Numbered from the stretch's first letter, positions 49,510 through 58,819 are shown. The stretch is DNA of 64,000 nucleotides from an uncultured Bacteroidales bacterium (GCA_903913285.1 CAIWKO010000009.1:1-64000), one strand, 5' to 3'. The notes: generated by a model not told the origin, from the letters alone. Translations and numbers: made by a program.

Positions 49510-50865
49510 TTAATTATTAAAAGTCAGCCTTTTTCCTCTGATTTCACTCTGTACCTTTTTTCCATTATAGGCTATTTGACCATTAACAAAAGTACATGCA
49601 ATTTTCGAATTAAAAGTTTGTCCTTCAAAAGGCGACCATTTGCATTTGTATAATAGAGAATCTTTGTCAACTTTTGTTGGTATATTCATATCAATCAATA
49701 CCATATCAGCATAATAATTTTTACGAATATAACCTCGTTTTTCAACTTTAAAGCAAACTGCCGGTTTATGACACATTAAATCGACAATTTTTTCTAAGGA
49801 CAATTTTTTATTATGATAGAATTCGAGCATGGCAAGTAAAGAATGTTGAACCAAGGTTCCACCTGAAGGAGCTTTGAAATAGGTTTGCATTTTTTCTTCC
49901 AAAGTGTGTGGCGCGTGATCGGTTGCAACAATATCAATAGTTCCATCGATAATGGCATTAAATAATGCCTGCCTGTCGTTTTCAGTTTTGATGGCAGGAT
50001 TCCATTTTACTTTAGTGCCTAAAGTTTCGTAAGCAGAATCGTTAAACCACAAATGATGGACACAAACCTCTGAAGTGATCTTTTTTTCTTCAAGCGGTAG
50101 CGTACTTTTTAATAAATCCAATTCTCGTGCTGTTGAAATGTGAAGAACGTGCAAACGAGTATTGAATTTTTTTGCCAAATTCACTGCTTTTTGAGTTGAA
50201 ACATAACAAGATTCTTCGCTGCGGATAAGCGGATGAGATGAAATTGGCACATTTTCGCCATATCGTTCACGAAAAATTGCAGCATTCTTTTGAATAATCA
50301 TTTCATCTTCCGAATGAATTGCAATCAAAAATGGTGTAGAAAATATTTTCTCGAGGGCAAGAGAGTTATTCACCATCATATTTCCTGTAGATGCACCTAA
50401 AAAAACTTTTATTCCTGCATTTTGGCTTGGATCAAAATTATTTATCTCATCAATATTATTGTTGGTTGCACCTAAATAAAATGAAAAATTTGCCCGTGAT
50501 TTTTGCTTAGCCAATTGATATTTTTCTTCAAGCAATTCAATACTTATAGTGTTAGGAACGGTGTTAGGCATTTCCATATAACTGGTAACTCCACCTGCAA
50601 CAGCTGCGGCACTTTCCGATTCTATATCTCCTTTATAAGTTAATCCCGGTTCACGGAAATGAACCTGGTCATCAATCACTCCAGGAATCAAAATTTTGCA
50701 ATTTGCATCAATACGAGTAATATTATTTTCGCGTAAGTAGGTTTCGCTTAAATTGTTTTGAGGTAAAATATCGTGGATGAATCCGTTTATTATTAATACA
50801 CAACCTTTTAAAATTGTGTTTTCGTTTACTATAGTTGCATTATCAATTAAATAATTCGATTTCAT
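49510..50865 (-). CDS. pyrC: Dihydroorotase, 451 aa
   Basis: The metal-binding start IPGVIDDQVHFREPGLTYKGD, then SGGTLVQHSLLAMLEFYHNKKLSLEKIVDLMCHKPA and the second metal/Asp motif IVATDHAPHTLEEK, define the amidohydrolase family. Length and motifs fit class I dihydroorotase, which closes carbamoyl aspartate in pyrimidine synthesis. Residues for a carbamoylated Lys are not obvious by eye. Related hydantoinase-type enzymes share the fold, but the HFREPG motif favours dihydroorotase. It is co-directional with the mannosyltransferase (57 bases) and the DUF4296 gene (18 bases). Confidence 0.9.
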   Translation of the reverse strand: MKSNYLIDNATIVNENTILKGCVLIINGFIHDILPQNNLSETYLRENNITRIDANCKILIPGVIDDQVHFREPGLTYKGDIESESAAAVAGGVTSYMEMPNTVPNTISIELLEEKYQLAKQKSRANFSFYLGATNNNIDEINNFDPSQNAGIKVFLGASTGNMMVNNSLALEKIFSTPFLIAIHSEDEMIIQKNAAIFRERYGENVPISSHPLIRSEESCYVSTQKAVNLAKKFNTRLHVLHISTARELDLLKSTLPLEEKKITSEVCVHHLWFNDSAYETLGTKVKWNPAIKTENDRQALFNAIIDGTIDIVATDHAPHTLEEKMQTYFKAPSGGTLVQHSLLAMLEFYHNKKLSLEKIVDLMCHKPAVCFKVEKRGYIRKNYYADMVLIDMNIPTKVDKDSLLYKCKWSPFEGQTFNSKIACTFVNGQIAYNGKKVQSEIRGKRLTFNN

Positions 50866-50922
50866 ACAGAATAAATAACAAAAAATCTGAAAATCGCTAA
50901 AGAAAAATTTTCTGGAGAATGC

Positions 50923-51660
50923 TTAAGCAACTTGTTTATATTTACGAAACCAACTTCTAACTTTTAATGAGATCACTCCAAAAATAGCTTCTTTAAAAAT
51001 ACCTTTACTCATTTTTGACTGGCCTTCGGTGCGGTCGGTAAAGATAATGGGAACTTCAAGTATCCTAAAGCCATGTTTCCATGCAGTAAATTTCATTTCG
51101 ATCTGAAACGCATACCCGATAAAATGAATTTTATCCATTTCGATAGTTTCAAGAACCTTTTTAGTGTAACATTTAAATCCAGCAGTGGTATCTCTTATCT
51201 TCATCCGTGTTACAAAACGAACATATGCAGAAGCGTAGTAAGACATCAACACTCGTCCCATTGGCCAATTAACTACATTCACGCCATTTATGTATCGCGA
51301 ACCAATTGCAAGATCAGCTCCGAGGTTATGACATGCGTTGTAGAGTTTAATGAGATCTTCCGGATTGTGAGAAAAATCTGCGTCCATCTCAAATATATAG
51401 TCGTAGTTATGTTCGAGTGACCATTTAAATCCATGAATATAAGCAGTTCCTAATCCAAGTTTGCCTTTACGTTCTTCAATAAACAAGCGTTCCGGAAATT
51501 CTTTCATTAAATCTTTTACAATACCAGCAGTGCCATCCGGAGAATTATCTTCAACAATAAGGATATTGAAGTCTTTTGTCAGCGAAAAAACCTTTCGAAT
51601 TATCTTCTCGATGTTTTCTCGCTCATTGTATGTTGGAATAATTACTATGCTATCTCCCAC
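50923..51660 (-). CDS. Polyprenol-phosphate mannosyltransferase (DPM1-like), 245 aa
   Basis: A GT2 fold is evident, with VIIPTYNERENIEKIIRKVF, ILIVEDNSPDGTAGIVKDL, FEMDADFSHNPEDLIKLY (the DxD-type metal site), GSRYINGV and TAGFKCYTKKVLETI. This matches polyprenol-monophosphomannose synthases that lack C-terminal membrane helices. It would transfer mannose (or a related sugar) from GDP-sugar to a polyprenyl phosphate on the cytoplasmic face of the inner membrane, supplying lipid-linked sugars for glycosylation. A TAGGTTTG promoter element lies upstream. Confidence 0.9.
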   Translation of the reverse strand: MGDSIVIIPTYNERENIEKIIRKVFSLTKDFNILIVEDNSPDGTAGIVKDLMKEFPERLFIEERKGKLGLGTAYIHGFKWSLEHNYDYIFEMDADFSHNPEDLIKLYNACHNLGADLAIGSRYINGVNVVNWPMGRVLMSYYASAYVRFVTRMKIRDTTAGFKCYTKKVLETIEMDKIHFIGYAFQIEMKFTAWKHGFRILEVPIIFTDRTEGQSKMSKGIFKEAIFGVISLKVRSWFRKYKQVA

Positions 51661-51685
51661 AAATTTTTTTGTTTTAGTAACGAAA

Positions 51686-51693
51686 CAAACCTA
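51686..51693 (-). promoter_or_regulatory. TAGGTTTG -7 element of the mannosyltransferase-pyrC unit
   Basis: TAGGTTTG on the minus strand, about 26 bases before the start codon at 51660. Confidence 0.5.
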
Positions 51694-51838
51694 CATAATA
51701 TTTTTGAAAAAAACGAAATTGATATAAAAAAAAGTTTAAATATAGGTTTATAAGTTAATGAAAAGAAAAAAGATGACTTAAATTGGATATAAATCAAGAT
51801 TTAATAATTTTTTAATACATGAGTAAAATAATAATTTG

Positions 51839-51846
51839 TACTTTTG
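51839..51846 (+). promoter_or_regulatory. TACTTTTG -7 element upstream of the first OB-fold T9SS gene
   Basis: TACTTTTGACAC on the plus strand predicts a start near 51853. A complete terminator-like hairpin follows before the coding start at 51938. Confidence 0.55.
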
Positions 51847-51867
51847 ACACAAGAAAATCGAAAAGCA

Positions 51868-51897
51868 GGTTGAATTTTAGAATTCAACCTTTTTTTT
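51868..51897 (+). terminator. Terminator-like hairpin in the leader of the 51938 gene
   Basis: GGTTGAATT (51868-51876), loop TTAG, AATTCAACC (51881-51889), then eight Ts. It lies between the promoter element and the start codon, so it could attenuate the gene or end a very short RNA. Confidence 0.75.
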
Positions 51898-51937
51898 CCG
51901 TTAGAAAATTATAACTATTAATAATAAATAAAAAAAG

Positions 51938-53311
51938 ATGAAAAAAATTTACATTATCATGATTGCAGCCCTGATGGGTTTGATGATCAACAACAAGGCA
52001 AAAGCTCAGATTTTTACCAGTAGCTTTGATTCATGGACAACTTCAGCACCTATTAAACCTACAGATTGGTTTGGTGTTAAAACAAGTTTTATAGCAGATA
52101 GTGCAACACAGTATACTTCAGCACCTCATACCCCAACGTATGCTATTAGACTTGTAAGTAGAACGGCGAGCCACAGAAGATTAACAACCCAGCCTCTTAC
52201 AATTACAGCAGGAAGCACATATACAATTACTTTTTGGGTAAAAGGTCATGGAAGCATTAGAACTGGATTGTTTAATGGAGGTTCAAATTCTGCAACAGCT
52301 TATGCATACAATTCTTATTTACCAATTAACTCTACTACATGGGCGCAGCAAACTCAGACTATTGCTTCGGATACTAACTCCAGTACTGCGGAATTCATAA
52401 TTTCAGTAAAATCAAGTTTTGCTGATAAAGAAGATATTCAAGTTGATGATGTTAATATTACTGCAGGAACAACTCAGACTGTTTCTATTCACGATATCCA
52501 ATATTCAACCACATCACCTTATGTATCACCTTATGCAACACAAGTTGTTATAACAGGAGGGATTGTTACAGCGAAATATAATAGAGGTATGTTCATTCAA
52601 AGTGGTTATGGCCCTTGGAATGGTCTTTATGTATATGATTCTGCTCATATTGCATCTGCAAGTATCGCAAGAGGTGATTCCGTTACAATTACAGGTACAG
52701 TTTCAGAATATCTTACTTATACCGAACTTGGAAGTATCTCAGGTGTTACGAAAGTTTCTTCAGGAAATATTTTACATCCTGCATATCCTGTTACATTGGT
52801 TAATGCATCTACCGAATCACTTGAAGGTGTTTTAGTTTCAATGACCAATATGCCATGTGTGAATGCATCAGGTTCTGCAGCTTATGGGGAGTTTATACTT
52901 TATAATGGAACCGATTCAACCAAAACAGGCGGACTGTTATACAAATATACTACAGCTGCTGTGGGAACTCATTATGATGTTACCGGGGTTGTTTATTTGG
53001 CATATGGCGGTGTGATGCGTATTGAACCCAGAGATGTTAATGATGTTTCGATTAGCTCAGGGATTAAAGAAAACGAACAGAACAATGTTAGCATGTATCC
53101 GAATCCAGCTACTTCAGTTTTGAATATTGCAAATATTGAAGGAATTCAGCAAATCAGAATTTCAAATTTATTAGGTGAAACAATTGAAAATGTCTCTGTG
53201 TCGGGAAATGCTGCAGCTATTAATGTAAGCAAATTCAATTCAGGTATTTATTTTATTTCGCTGATTAATGACAATAGCGTTAGTGCAACCAGAAAATTTA
53301 TTAAACAATAA
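51938..53311 (+). CDS. Secreted OB-fold protein with T9SS type A domain (copy A), 457 aa
   Basis: A signal peptide (MIAALMGLMINNKAKAQ) is followed by a jelly-roll domain (about residues 25-170; FTSSFDSWTTSAPIKPTDWFG, TYTITFWVKGHGSIRTGLF). Next is a domain with VSIHDIQYSTTSPYVSPYATQVVITGGIVTAKYNRGMFIQSGYGPWNGLYVYDSAHIASASIARGDSVTITGTVSEYLTYTEL (about 175-365). This strand pattern (IHDIQ, GIVTA, MFIQS, GDSVTITGTVSE) matches the OB-fold modules found next to the catalytic domain in secreted nucleases. The final 75 residues are a type A sorting domain. No nuclease domain is present. It is about 70% similar by eye to the next gene. Confidence 0.78.
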   Translation: MKKIYIIMIAALMGLMINNKAKAQIFTSSFDSWTTSAPIKPTDWFGVKTSFIADSATQYTSAPHTPTYAIRLVSRTASHRRLTTQPLTITAGSTYTITFWVKGHGSIRTGLFNGGSNSATAYAYNSYLPINSTTWAQQTQTIASDTNSSTAEFIISVKSSFADKEDIQVDDVNITAGTTQTVSIHDIQYSTTSPYVSPYATQVVITGGIVTAKYNRGMFIQSGYGPWNGLYVYDSAHIASASIARGDSVTITGTVSEYLTYTELGSISGVTKVSSGNILHPAYPVTLVNASTESLEGVLVSMTNMPCVNASGSAAYGEFILYNGTDSTKTGGLLYKYTTAAVGTHYDVTGVVYLAYGGVMRIEPRDVNDVSISSGIKENEQNNVSMYPNPATSVLNIANIEGIQQIRISNLLGETIENVSVSGNAAAINVSKFNSGIYFISLINDNSVSATRKFIKQ

Positions 53312-53330
53312 TTTTTTGAACTGAGTATAA

Positions 53331-53360
53331 AAAAAGGGATTGCAATTGCAATCCCTTTTT
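53331..53360. terminator. 30-bp perfect palindromic terminator
   Basis: The sequence from 53331 to 53360 is its own reverse complement, with 15-base arms (AAAAAGGGATTGCAA) and T/A runs at both ends. It separates the two OB-fold genes. Confidence 0.85.
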
Positions 53361-53396
53361 TATTATTAACGTGACTTAATAATTTTTTTAAGAAAG

Positions 53397-53428
53397 TTTG
53401 ACTTCAGTTAAAAATAGTTGTATTTTTG
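53397..53428 (+). promoter_or_regulatory. TTTG-N20-TATTTTTG promoter of the second OB-fold gene
   Basis: A -33 TTTG (53397-53400) is followed, with a 20-base spacer, by the -7 TATTTTTG (53421-53428). This is the best-formed Bacteroidota promoter in the window. The TTG that opens the frame at 53398 lies inside it, which fixes the true start at 53503. Confidence 0.75.
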
Positions 53429-53502
53429 ATTCATCTAATTATCAGAAAATTCAATTAAATCTTCATTTTAAAATTAATCTATTATTAATTAAAAAGAAAA
53501 TT

Positions 53503-54879
53503 ATGAGAAAATTTTACTTAATTATTACGGCTATCGTAATGGGTTTTGCAATTAATAACACTGCGAAATCTCAGGTCTTTACAAGCGGTTTTGAGACCTG
53601 GACCACAACAGCACCAATTAAACCAACAGACTGGTTTGGAGCTAAGACGAATATCTCTGCAGATAGCGCAACACAGTACACTTCAGCACCTCATTCAGGA
53701 ACTTATGCGATAAAACTTGAAAACAGGGCAACTATGCAGAGAAGATTGACTACACAGCCAATTTCTATTACTAGCGGAATGGTATACACTATTACTTTTT
53801 GGGTGAAAGGTCATGGTAAAATAAGAACAGGAATATATACAGGCGGATCAATTGCTGCGACTGCATTTCATTACAGTTCCTGGATGGTGGTAGATACGTC
53901 AGTTTGGATTCAGAAAACCCAATATATCGCTTCGGACACCACTTCGAGCAGTGCAGCGATTATTTTAAATGTAAAAGCAACAGCATCAGACCTTGAAGAT
54001 CTTCAAATAGATGATGTAACTGTTACTTCAGGTGCTATTCCAACAGTTTCTATTCACGACATTCAATATACAACCACATCGCCTTATGAATCGCCATATT
54101 TAAGTCAGATTTTGACTACAGGAGGAATTGTTTCCGGAATATACGATTATGGTATGTTTATTCAATCGGGATATGGACCCTGGAGCGGCTTATTTGTTTA
54201 TGATTCAGCGAATATTGCTGAAGCAGGTATTGTGAGAGGAGATTCAGTTACGGTTAATGGAACTGTAGTTGAACATCTAACTTATACAGAGTTGAGAACA
54301 ATTTTAAATGTTACTTTAGTTTCGTCGGGGAATACATTGCATCCGGCCTATCCAGTTACCAATATAAATTCTGCTTCAGAATCGCTTGAAGGTGTGTTGG
54401 TAGCAATAAATAATCAGCCTTGTGTTGATACTACAGGCCTATATGCAAAAGGCCAATGGATCGTTTATAATGGAACAGATTCGACAAAAATGGGAGGACT
54501 TTTATATAAATACCCTTCGGCTGTTATCGGAACCCGTTATGATATTACAGGTGAGGTTTATTTATCAACAGGTGCTATCATGCGTGTTTTGCCCAGAGAT
54601 ATTGATGATGTCCTGATTGATGCTACAGGTATTGATGAACACAATCAAAACTATATTCACATATATCCAAATCCTGTTAGTTCAAGTATAAATATTGCGA
54701 ATTGTGATGGAATTCAGTTGATAAGAATTTCTAATATCCTAGGAGAAAATATTTATAATGTTAATGTTTCGGGAAATAATGCTGCAATAAATGTCAGCAG
54801 ATTTAATTCAGGTATTTATTTTATATCTCTGATCAAAGACAATGCAGTGATTGAAACGAGAAAATTTATTAAGCAATAA
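53503..54879 (+). CDS. Secreted OB-fold protein with T9SS type A domain (copy B), 458 aa
   Basis: Domain order is the same as in the preceding gene: signal peptide (LIITAIVMGFAINNTAKSQ), jelly roll, OB-fold module (VSIHDIQYTTTSPYESPYLSQILTTGGIVSGIYDYGMFIQSGYGPWSGLFVYDSANIAEAGIVRGDSVTVNGTVVEHLTYTEL) and type A sorting domain ending IETRKFIKQ. The Met at 53503 starts the signal peptide; the upstream frame contains the promoter. The pair is a tandem duplication. Each copy has its own promoter and terminator. They lack any nuclease domain, so they might bind DNA at the surface. Confidence 0.78.
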   Translation: MRKFYLIITAIVMGFAINNTAKSQVFTSGFETWTTTAPIKPTDWFGAKTNISADSATQYTSAPHSGTYAIKLENRATMQRRLTTQPISITSGMVYTITFWVKGHGKIRTGIYTGGSIAATAFHYSSWMVVDTSVWIQKTQYIASDTTSSSAAIILNVKATASDLEDLQIDDVTVTSGAIPTVSIHDIQYTTTSPYESPYLSQILTTGGIVSGIYDYGMFIQSGYGPWSGLFVYDSANIAEAGIVRGDSVTVNGTVVEHLTYTELRTILNVTLVSSGNTLHPAYPVTNINSASESLEGVLVAINNQPCVDTTGLYAKGQWIVYNGTDSTKMGGLLYKYPSAVIGTRYDITGEVYLSTGAIMRVLPRDIDDVLIDATGIDEHNQNYIHIYPNPVSSSINIANCDGIQLIRISNILGENIYNVNVSGNNAAINVSRFNSGIYFISLIKDNAVIETRKFIKQ

Positions 54880-54891
54880 ATCTTTGAATTC

Positions 54892-54927
54892 AAAAAAAGA
54901 GGGTGCTATTCAGCACCCTCTTTTTTT
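54892..54927. terminator. Bidirectional terminator between copy B and the haem protein
   Basis: AAAAAAAGAGGGTGCT (54892-54907), loop ATTC, AGCACCCTCTTTTTTT (54912-54927). The 16-base stem is perfect, with T-runs in both directions. It serves both convergent genes. Confidence 0.9.
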
Positions 54928-54938
54928 TATAATGAATA

Positions 54939-55319
54939 TTACTTTTTAGGTTGCAACGAAGTTGCCCAATCGCCTAAATCTTTTATCTGATTTGCATCGG
55001 GTTTTGGCCCGCTAAATGAGCTTGGAGGCATACTCCCGTTTTTTGCTGCTTTGTAAATAGCATTAGCTTTTTTAGCTTGTTTTGTTGCAGAATAAGTGCT
55101 CCAGGCGTCTAAATTCCATGAACCCGATGCCATTCCACCACCATTGTTACTATGGCAAGCAGCACATGAAGCTTTCAATGTCTTCATCACATTTTCGGGA
55201 ATTACCGGTAGGAGTGATTTTGCTGTTTTTTGACTGTGGGCTACCGAAGGTGCCAAAGTTACAGAAGCAATGATTGAAAAAGCCAATATTGCTACCGAGA
55301 TCAAGAGGATTTTTTTCAT
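54939..55319 (-). CDS. Small c-type haem protein (haem-binding domain), 126 aa
   Basis: A signal peptide (LLISVAILAFSIIASVTLA) is followed by a single CxxCH motif, SCAACHSNNGGG (about residues 51-62). SWNLDAWSTYSATKQAKKANAIYKAAKNGSMPPSSFSG follows, a haem-binding-domain pattern with Met in the MPPSSF loop as candidate axial ligand. It should be a soluble or membrane-anchored periplasmic electron carrier. No partner oxidase is nearby. It converges on the OB-fold gene across a strong terminator. Confidence 0.85.
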   Translation of the reverse strand: MKKILLISVAILAFSIIASVTLAPSVAHSQKTAKSLLPVIPENVMKTLKASCAACHSNNGGGMASGSWNLDAWSTYSATKQAKKANAIYKAAKNGSMPPSSFSGPKPDANQIKDLGDWATSLQPKK

Positions 55320-55381
55320 AGATGTTGGTTTTAGTTACTAAATATTCGATAAAGTTAATAAAAAACGACGGAGAATCCAAA

Positions 55382-58300
55382 TTATTTTTCTAAAATCAAT
55401 TTTTTAGTTAAGGTTCCCGATGATGTTTTGATATTTATAAAGTAAATTCCTGCAGGTTTTTCGCTAAGATCAAGAACTACGTTCTTGTCTCCGATATTTT
55501 TTTCAAGCTGATGGGTCATCTGTTTTCCCTGATAATCGAAAACAATGATATCAACATCCTGAATACAAGAAGAAGCGATATCAATTGTAAATATTCCACT
55601 GGTAGGATTAGGAAATAGTTCGACACTTTCGATAGGGGAAACCTCTTCGTGGTTGAGATAGTATCCCACTGTAAATTGCTGATATACCTGTTCGCCAAAA
55701 TCGGGATTAAAAATCTTTAAAACGGCACCATCACTAGCCCTTCTTAGACGGATATACCCCGAACCATCGCTGTTCGCCCAAAAAGACAGTCCATCATCGT
55801 CGTTGTCGTTCAGGGTGAATTCATAGCATCCGCTTGAGAGATGAACAGTGTCTTTATAAATAGTGTTTGCTGCAAAAGTGTTTTTCTGGAAGATAATATT
55901 TCCCTGATCATCTTTAAGCATGTAGCTGTCTTCACCAGGATAATTGTTGGAACGGAATTCAATGATAATATCATTGGGATATTGCGGCGGAGCATTATAA
56001 GTAGTCTTGATGGTATTATTGGGGGAATACATATCTGTTCCGCCGTTGGGGGAAGAAACTGTTGCATAAAAAGTTCCATTCGATCCTGCCCATTGTATGT
56101 TTTCTAATCTTACATCCTGAAGTTCCATGAATTTCAGAGTGCCAGTCCAATGATAAACTGAAGGGGTTGTACCTGTGCCTTCGAAACCATAGGTAATGTC
56201 TAGTGATGTCAGAGTTGTTGCTCCGGTGTTGCGGATGGTTACCAACGGGTTGTTGCAAATAGGATTCATCCTAGAGTAGATTTGGGCCTTCGTAGGAGTT
56301 TTTATCTCATACATTTCAGCATCGAGAGAAAAGTTAGGAAGGCCGTAGGAAACCAATTGAGTTTCGATCTGAAAGTTGGGCGCAGAGCCCGCACCGTTCC
56401 ATACATATGGATCAATGTCGTAATCGAGCAGGGTAGAGTCGCCGGGAGCTACGAAAGGTGTGAGTTCGAAGTCGTAAGTGTTGGCCGTGCCCCCGGGGCA
56501 CCAGTTTGCACGGTTGTATACCCATGTGCCGCCCTGCGGATAGATTGGGTTAAGACCGCAATCGTCGCGCCATACAAGGCGTGAAAATTGTTGGGTTCCG
56601 TTTACGAGTATTTTATGGTTCTTGGCACAGAATTCGGCACAGTTTTCGGCATCGCCCATGCCATGTCCTGTTGGTCGCATCTTGATACGGGTGTTGGCTG
56701 CTTCGGCATCGATCTTAATTTTGCGAGCAGTTAAAACGTTTTCGGTGTTTGCATTGTACCAATAGGTTCCGCACCAAAGGTTCTGGATCTTTTTCGGATC
56801 TCGGGGAGGGACACCTTTTATGAATTCGAATCGGAGGTCGAGTAATTCCTGCCAGTTTCCGGCTGCCAGATGCACCGAATCGTGAAGCAAGGTTCTGTAA
56901 TCGGATACATCAAAAACCCAGGTGAAGCCATTGCCTAAACTAAGTCCATTGCCATAAGGTGTAATCAGGCGTTCAAGTTCGTAACGGTTGATGACTTCGA
57001 AATGCGGGCCATAGTAGTACCAATGTTTCAGGTGTATGACCGAATCGGGCTGTACGAAGGCAGAATCGGTAGCGATGCCCAAATGATTATATACATAATG
57101 GTTATAATAAACGGGCCAGACATTTATGGTATCGGTGCAAACCAAGGGATGGAGCGAATCGCTGTAGAAAAATATCTGCAGAGGATCGTTCTGAACTGAA
57201 TCGACAGTGATTAATGTGTCGATATGCGAAATATAGACACCTTGTTCGAGAATAAGGTCGGGACGCAGGGAAGTTTCCTGAAAATTGTGAACAATGTCGC
57301 TTCCTTTTGTAAAGGTAAACACGGGAAGTCCAATCAAATTACCTGTATGATTCCCTGCACCCGAATCGGCGGCAGTTTCTGTGGTGTTATCGTTAAATTT
57401 ATAGTATAGTTGCAAATTGCTATTGTAGGGATGGGATGCATTCAGATCTTTATACATCCATTGATGGATGGTGGCGGAATCAAGTTCTGCATTCCAAACG
57501 GCAAATTCATCGAGATATCCATCGTAGTTATACCCGTTATCGGTCCACATACAAGAGCCTATCCTGAATTTCTTAATGCCTTTCATATGGCGGGTGAGTC
57601 CTGTGCCCGAATACCACAATAGCCCGTTCAGATATATGTTTTGATTGCCGGTGAATGAATTTTTGGTGAAAGTCCAGTAGTTCCATTTGCCTTCAATTTC
57701 GGATGTTACAGCCGCCTTATTGATGCGGTCGTAGCTCGAAGTGAAGTTGTTGCCGGCATCCCAATATATATTGCTGTTCGACCAGGGCAGATGCACATTT
57801 ATGACCCTGTTATTGAGTGAATCGTAGCCTTCGAAGGCAGATTGGTCCTGTGGTTGGAACGCTGGATTGCCGTAAGCCCAGAACGAAACAGTGATAGCGC
57901 TATCGATATTGGCTAAAGCCTGATAGGGGACATTGATGTAATCAGTTCCATAAAAGAAGAGTGATTTATCGTTTCCTGCAGAGGTAATGCCTGTTTTTGC
58001 ACCTGTGTTCTCAGCAAAGACCGTATATGACGTCCCGTTTTCTGCATTATCGAACGAGATATCGATGATGATATTCTGAATGCCATCCCAGTTGAAGGGG
58101 GTGATGAAATGAATTGCATTCCAGCCAAGAGTTGTGAATGAGGTATTGTTTGAATAAACGATGGTGAAGCCCGAGTTTTCGAAATTTGAAGATGTGAGGG
58201 AATCGAGGGTGGTGTATTTGATGCGGATGGTGAGGTTTTTGAGCTGGCTACCCAGTGATTGCAGGTTAAACCTCATCCCGCTTATATCGCCACTATGCAA

Positions 58301-58819
58301 ACCAGTAGCAAGCAATTCGGAAGCTTTCCATAAGAATTGCGAACGGCTTTCGGCAACGGCAGTATTGAAAGGATTGGAGGAAAGTGTTGTACCGCTTCCG
58401 ACGTAAGCGGAATCGAAAGTGGTGATAGCTGTGTATTGAATTTGAGTATTGAATCGGGGAGAATATTTCCATGAGGGCTGAAACATGAAAAGGAGCGAAT
58501 CGGGACTGGAACCTCCTGAAATATAGCTCGGTGCATTGAGCAGTGTTGAATCTAATTTGCCGGTGTGTTCATAGACGTAGGTAGAGGTCTGATAATCCCA
58601 TTCGCCGCAGGCCGGAGTTTGAGCCGGATTGCATTTGAGTGTATAGTACATCAGTATCTTATTGGTGCGCATGGTGTCGGAAGGAAATACGAACCAGGCA
58701 TCCTGGGCGCTGCCAAAGGTGAAGGTTTGCACACTTACTGTATCGCCAGGGCTTGCTTTAGCAACAATAGCCGACATGCAACACAGAAATAAGGAGAGGT
58801 ATCGGGTGATCTTATACAT
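55382..58819 (-). CDS. PNGase F-like protein with inserted LamG domain and T9SS type A domain, 1145 aa
   Basis: A signal peptide (YLSLFLCCMSAIVAKA) is followed by the PNGase F N-terminal strands (KILMYYTLKCNPAQTPACGEWDYQT). Next is a LamG/concanavalin-like domain (about residues 285-465; AITVSFWAYG, WNYWTFTKNS, YLDEFAVWNAEL). The PNGase F C-terminal region follows (about 590-830; RLITPYGNGLSLGNGFTWVFDVSDYRTLL, TGHGMGDAENCAEFC, WRDDCGLNPIYPQGGTWVYNRANWCPGG). Adjacent strands near 925-1040 and a type A sorting domain (VELFPNPTSGIFTI...KLILEK) complete it. PNGase F removes N-glycans from glycoproteins; activity here is inferred and catalytic residues were not mapped. Confidence 0.82.
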   Translation of the reverse strand: MYKITRYLSLFLCCMSAIVAKASPGDTVSVQTFTFGSAQDAWFVFPSDTMRTNKILMYYTLKCNPAQTPACGEWDYQTSTYVYEHTGKLDSTLLNAPSYISGGSSPDSLLFMFQPSWKYSPRFNTQIQYTAITTFDSAYVGSGTTLSSNPFNTAVAESRSQFLWKASELLATGLHSGDISGMRFNLQSLGSQLKNLTIRIKYTTLDSLTSSNFENSGFTIVYSNNTSFTTLGWNAIHFITPFNWDGIQNIIIDISFDNAENGTSYTVFAENTGAKTGITSAGNDKSLFFYGTDYINVPYQALANIDSAITVSFWAYGNPAFQPQDQSAFEGYDSLNNRVINVHLPWSNSNIYWDAGNNFTSSYDRINKAAVTSEIEGKWNYWTFTKNSFTGNQNIYLNGLLWYSGTGLTRHMKGIKKFRIGSCMWTDNGYNYDGYLDEFAVWNAELDSATIHQWMYKDLNASHPYNSNLQLYYKFNDNTTETAADSGAGNHTGNLIGLPVFTFTKGSDIVHNFQETSLRPDLILEQGVYISHIDTLITVDSVQNDPLQIFFYSDSLHPLVCTDTINVWPVYYNHYVYNHLGIATDSAFVQPDSVIHLKHWYYYGPHFEVINRYELERLITPYGNGLSLGNGFTWVFDVSDYRTLLHDSVHLAAGNWQELLDLRFEFIKGVPPRDPKKIQNLWCGTYWYNANTENVLTARKIKIDAEAANTRIKMRPTGHGMGDAENCAEFCAKNHKILVNGTQQFSRLVWRDDCGLNPIYPQGGTWVYNRANWCPGGTANTYDFELTPFVAPGDSTLLDYDIDPYVWNGAGSAPNFQIETQLVSYGLPNFSLDAEMYEIKTPTKAQIYSRMNPICNNPLVTIRNTGATTLTSLDITYGFEGTGTTPSVYHWTGTLKFMELQDVRLENIQWAGSNGTFYATVSSPNGGTDMYSPNNTIKTTYNAPPQYPNDIIIEFRSNNYPGEDSYMLKDDQGNIIFQKNTFAANTIYKDTVHLSSGCYEFTLNDNDDDGLSFWANSDGSGYIRLRRASDGAVLKIFNPDFGEQVYQQFTVGYYLNHEEVSPIESVELFPNPTSGIFTIDIASSCIQDVDIIVFDYQGKQMTHQLEKNIGDKNVVLDLSEKPAGIYFINIKTSSGTLTKKLILEK

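Noticed and set aside
53331-53360. 30-bp palindrome as an operator
   Set aside because: A/T runs flank it and it lies 20 bases after a stop codon, which fits a bidirectional terminator better than a binding site.
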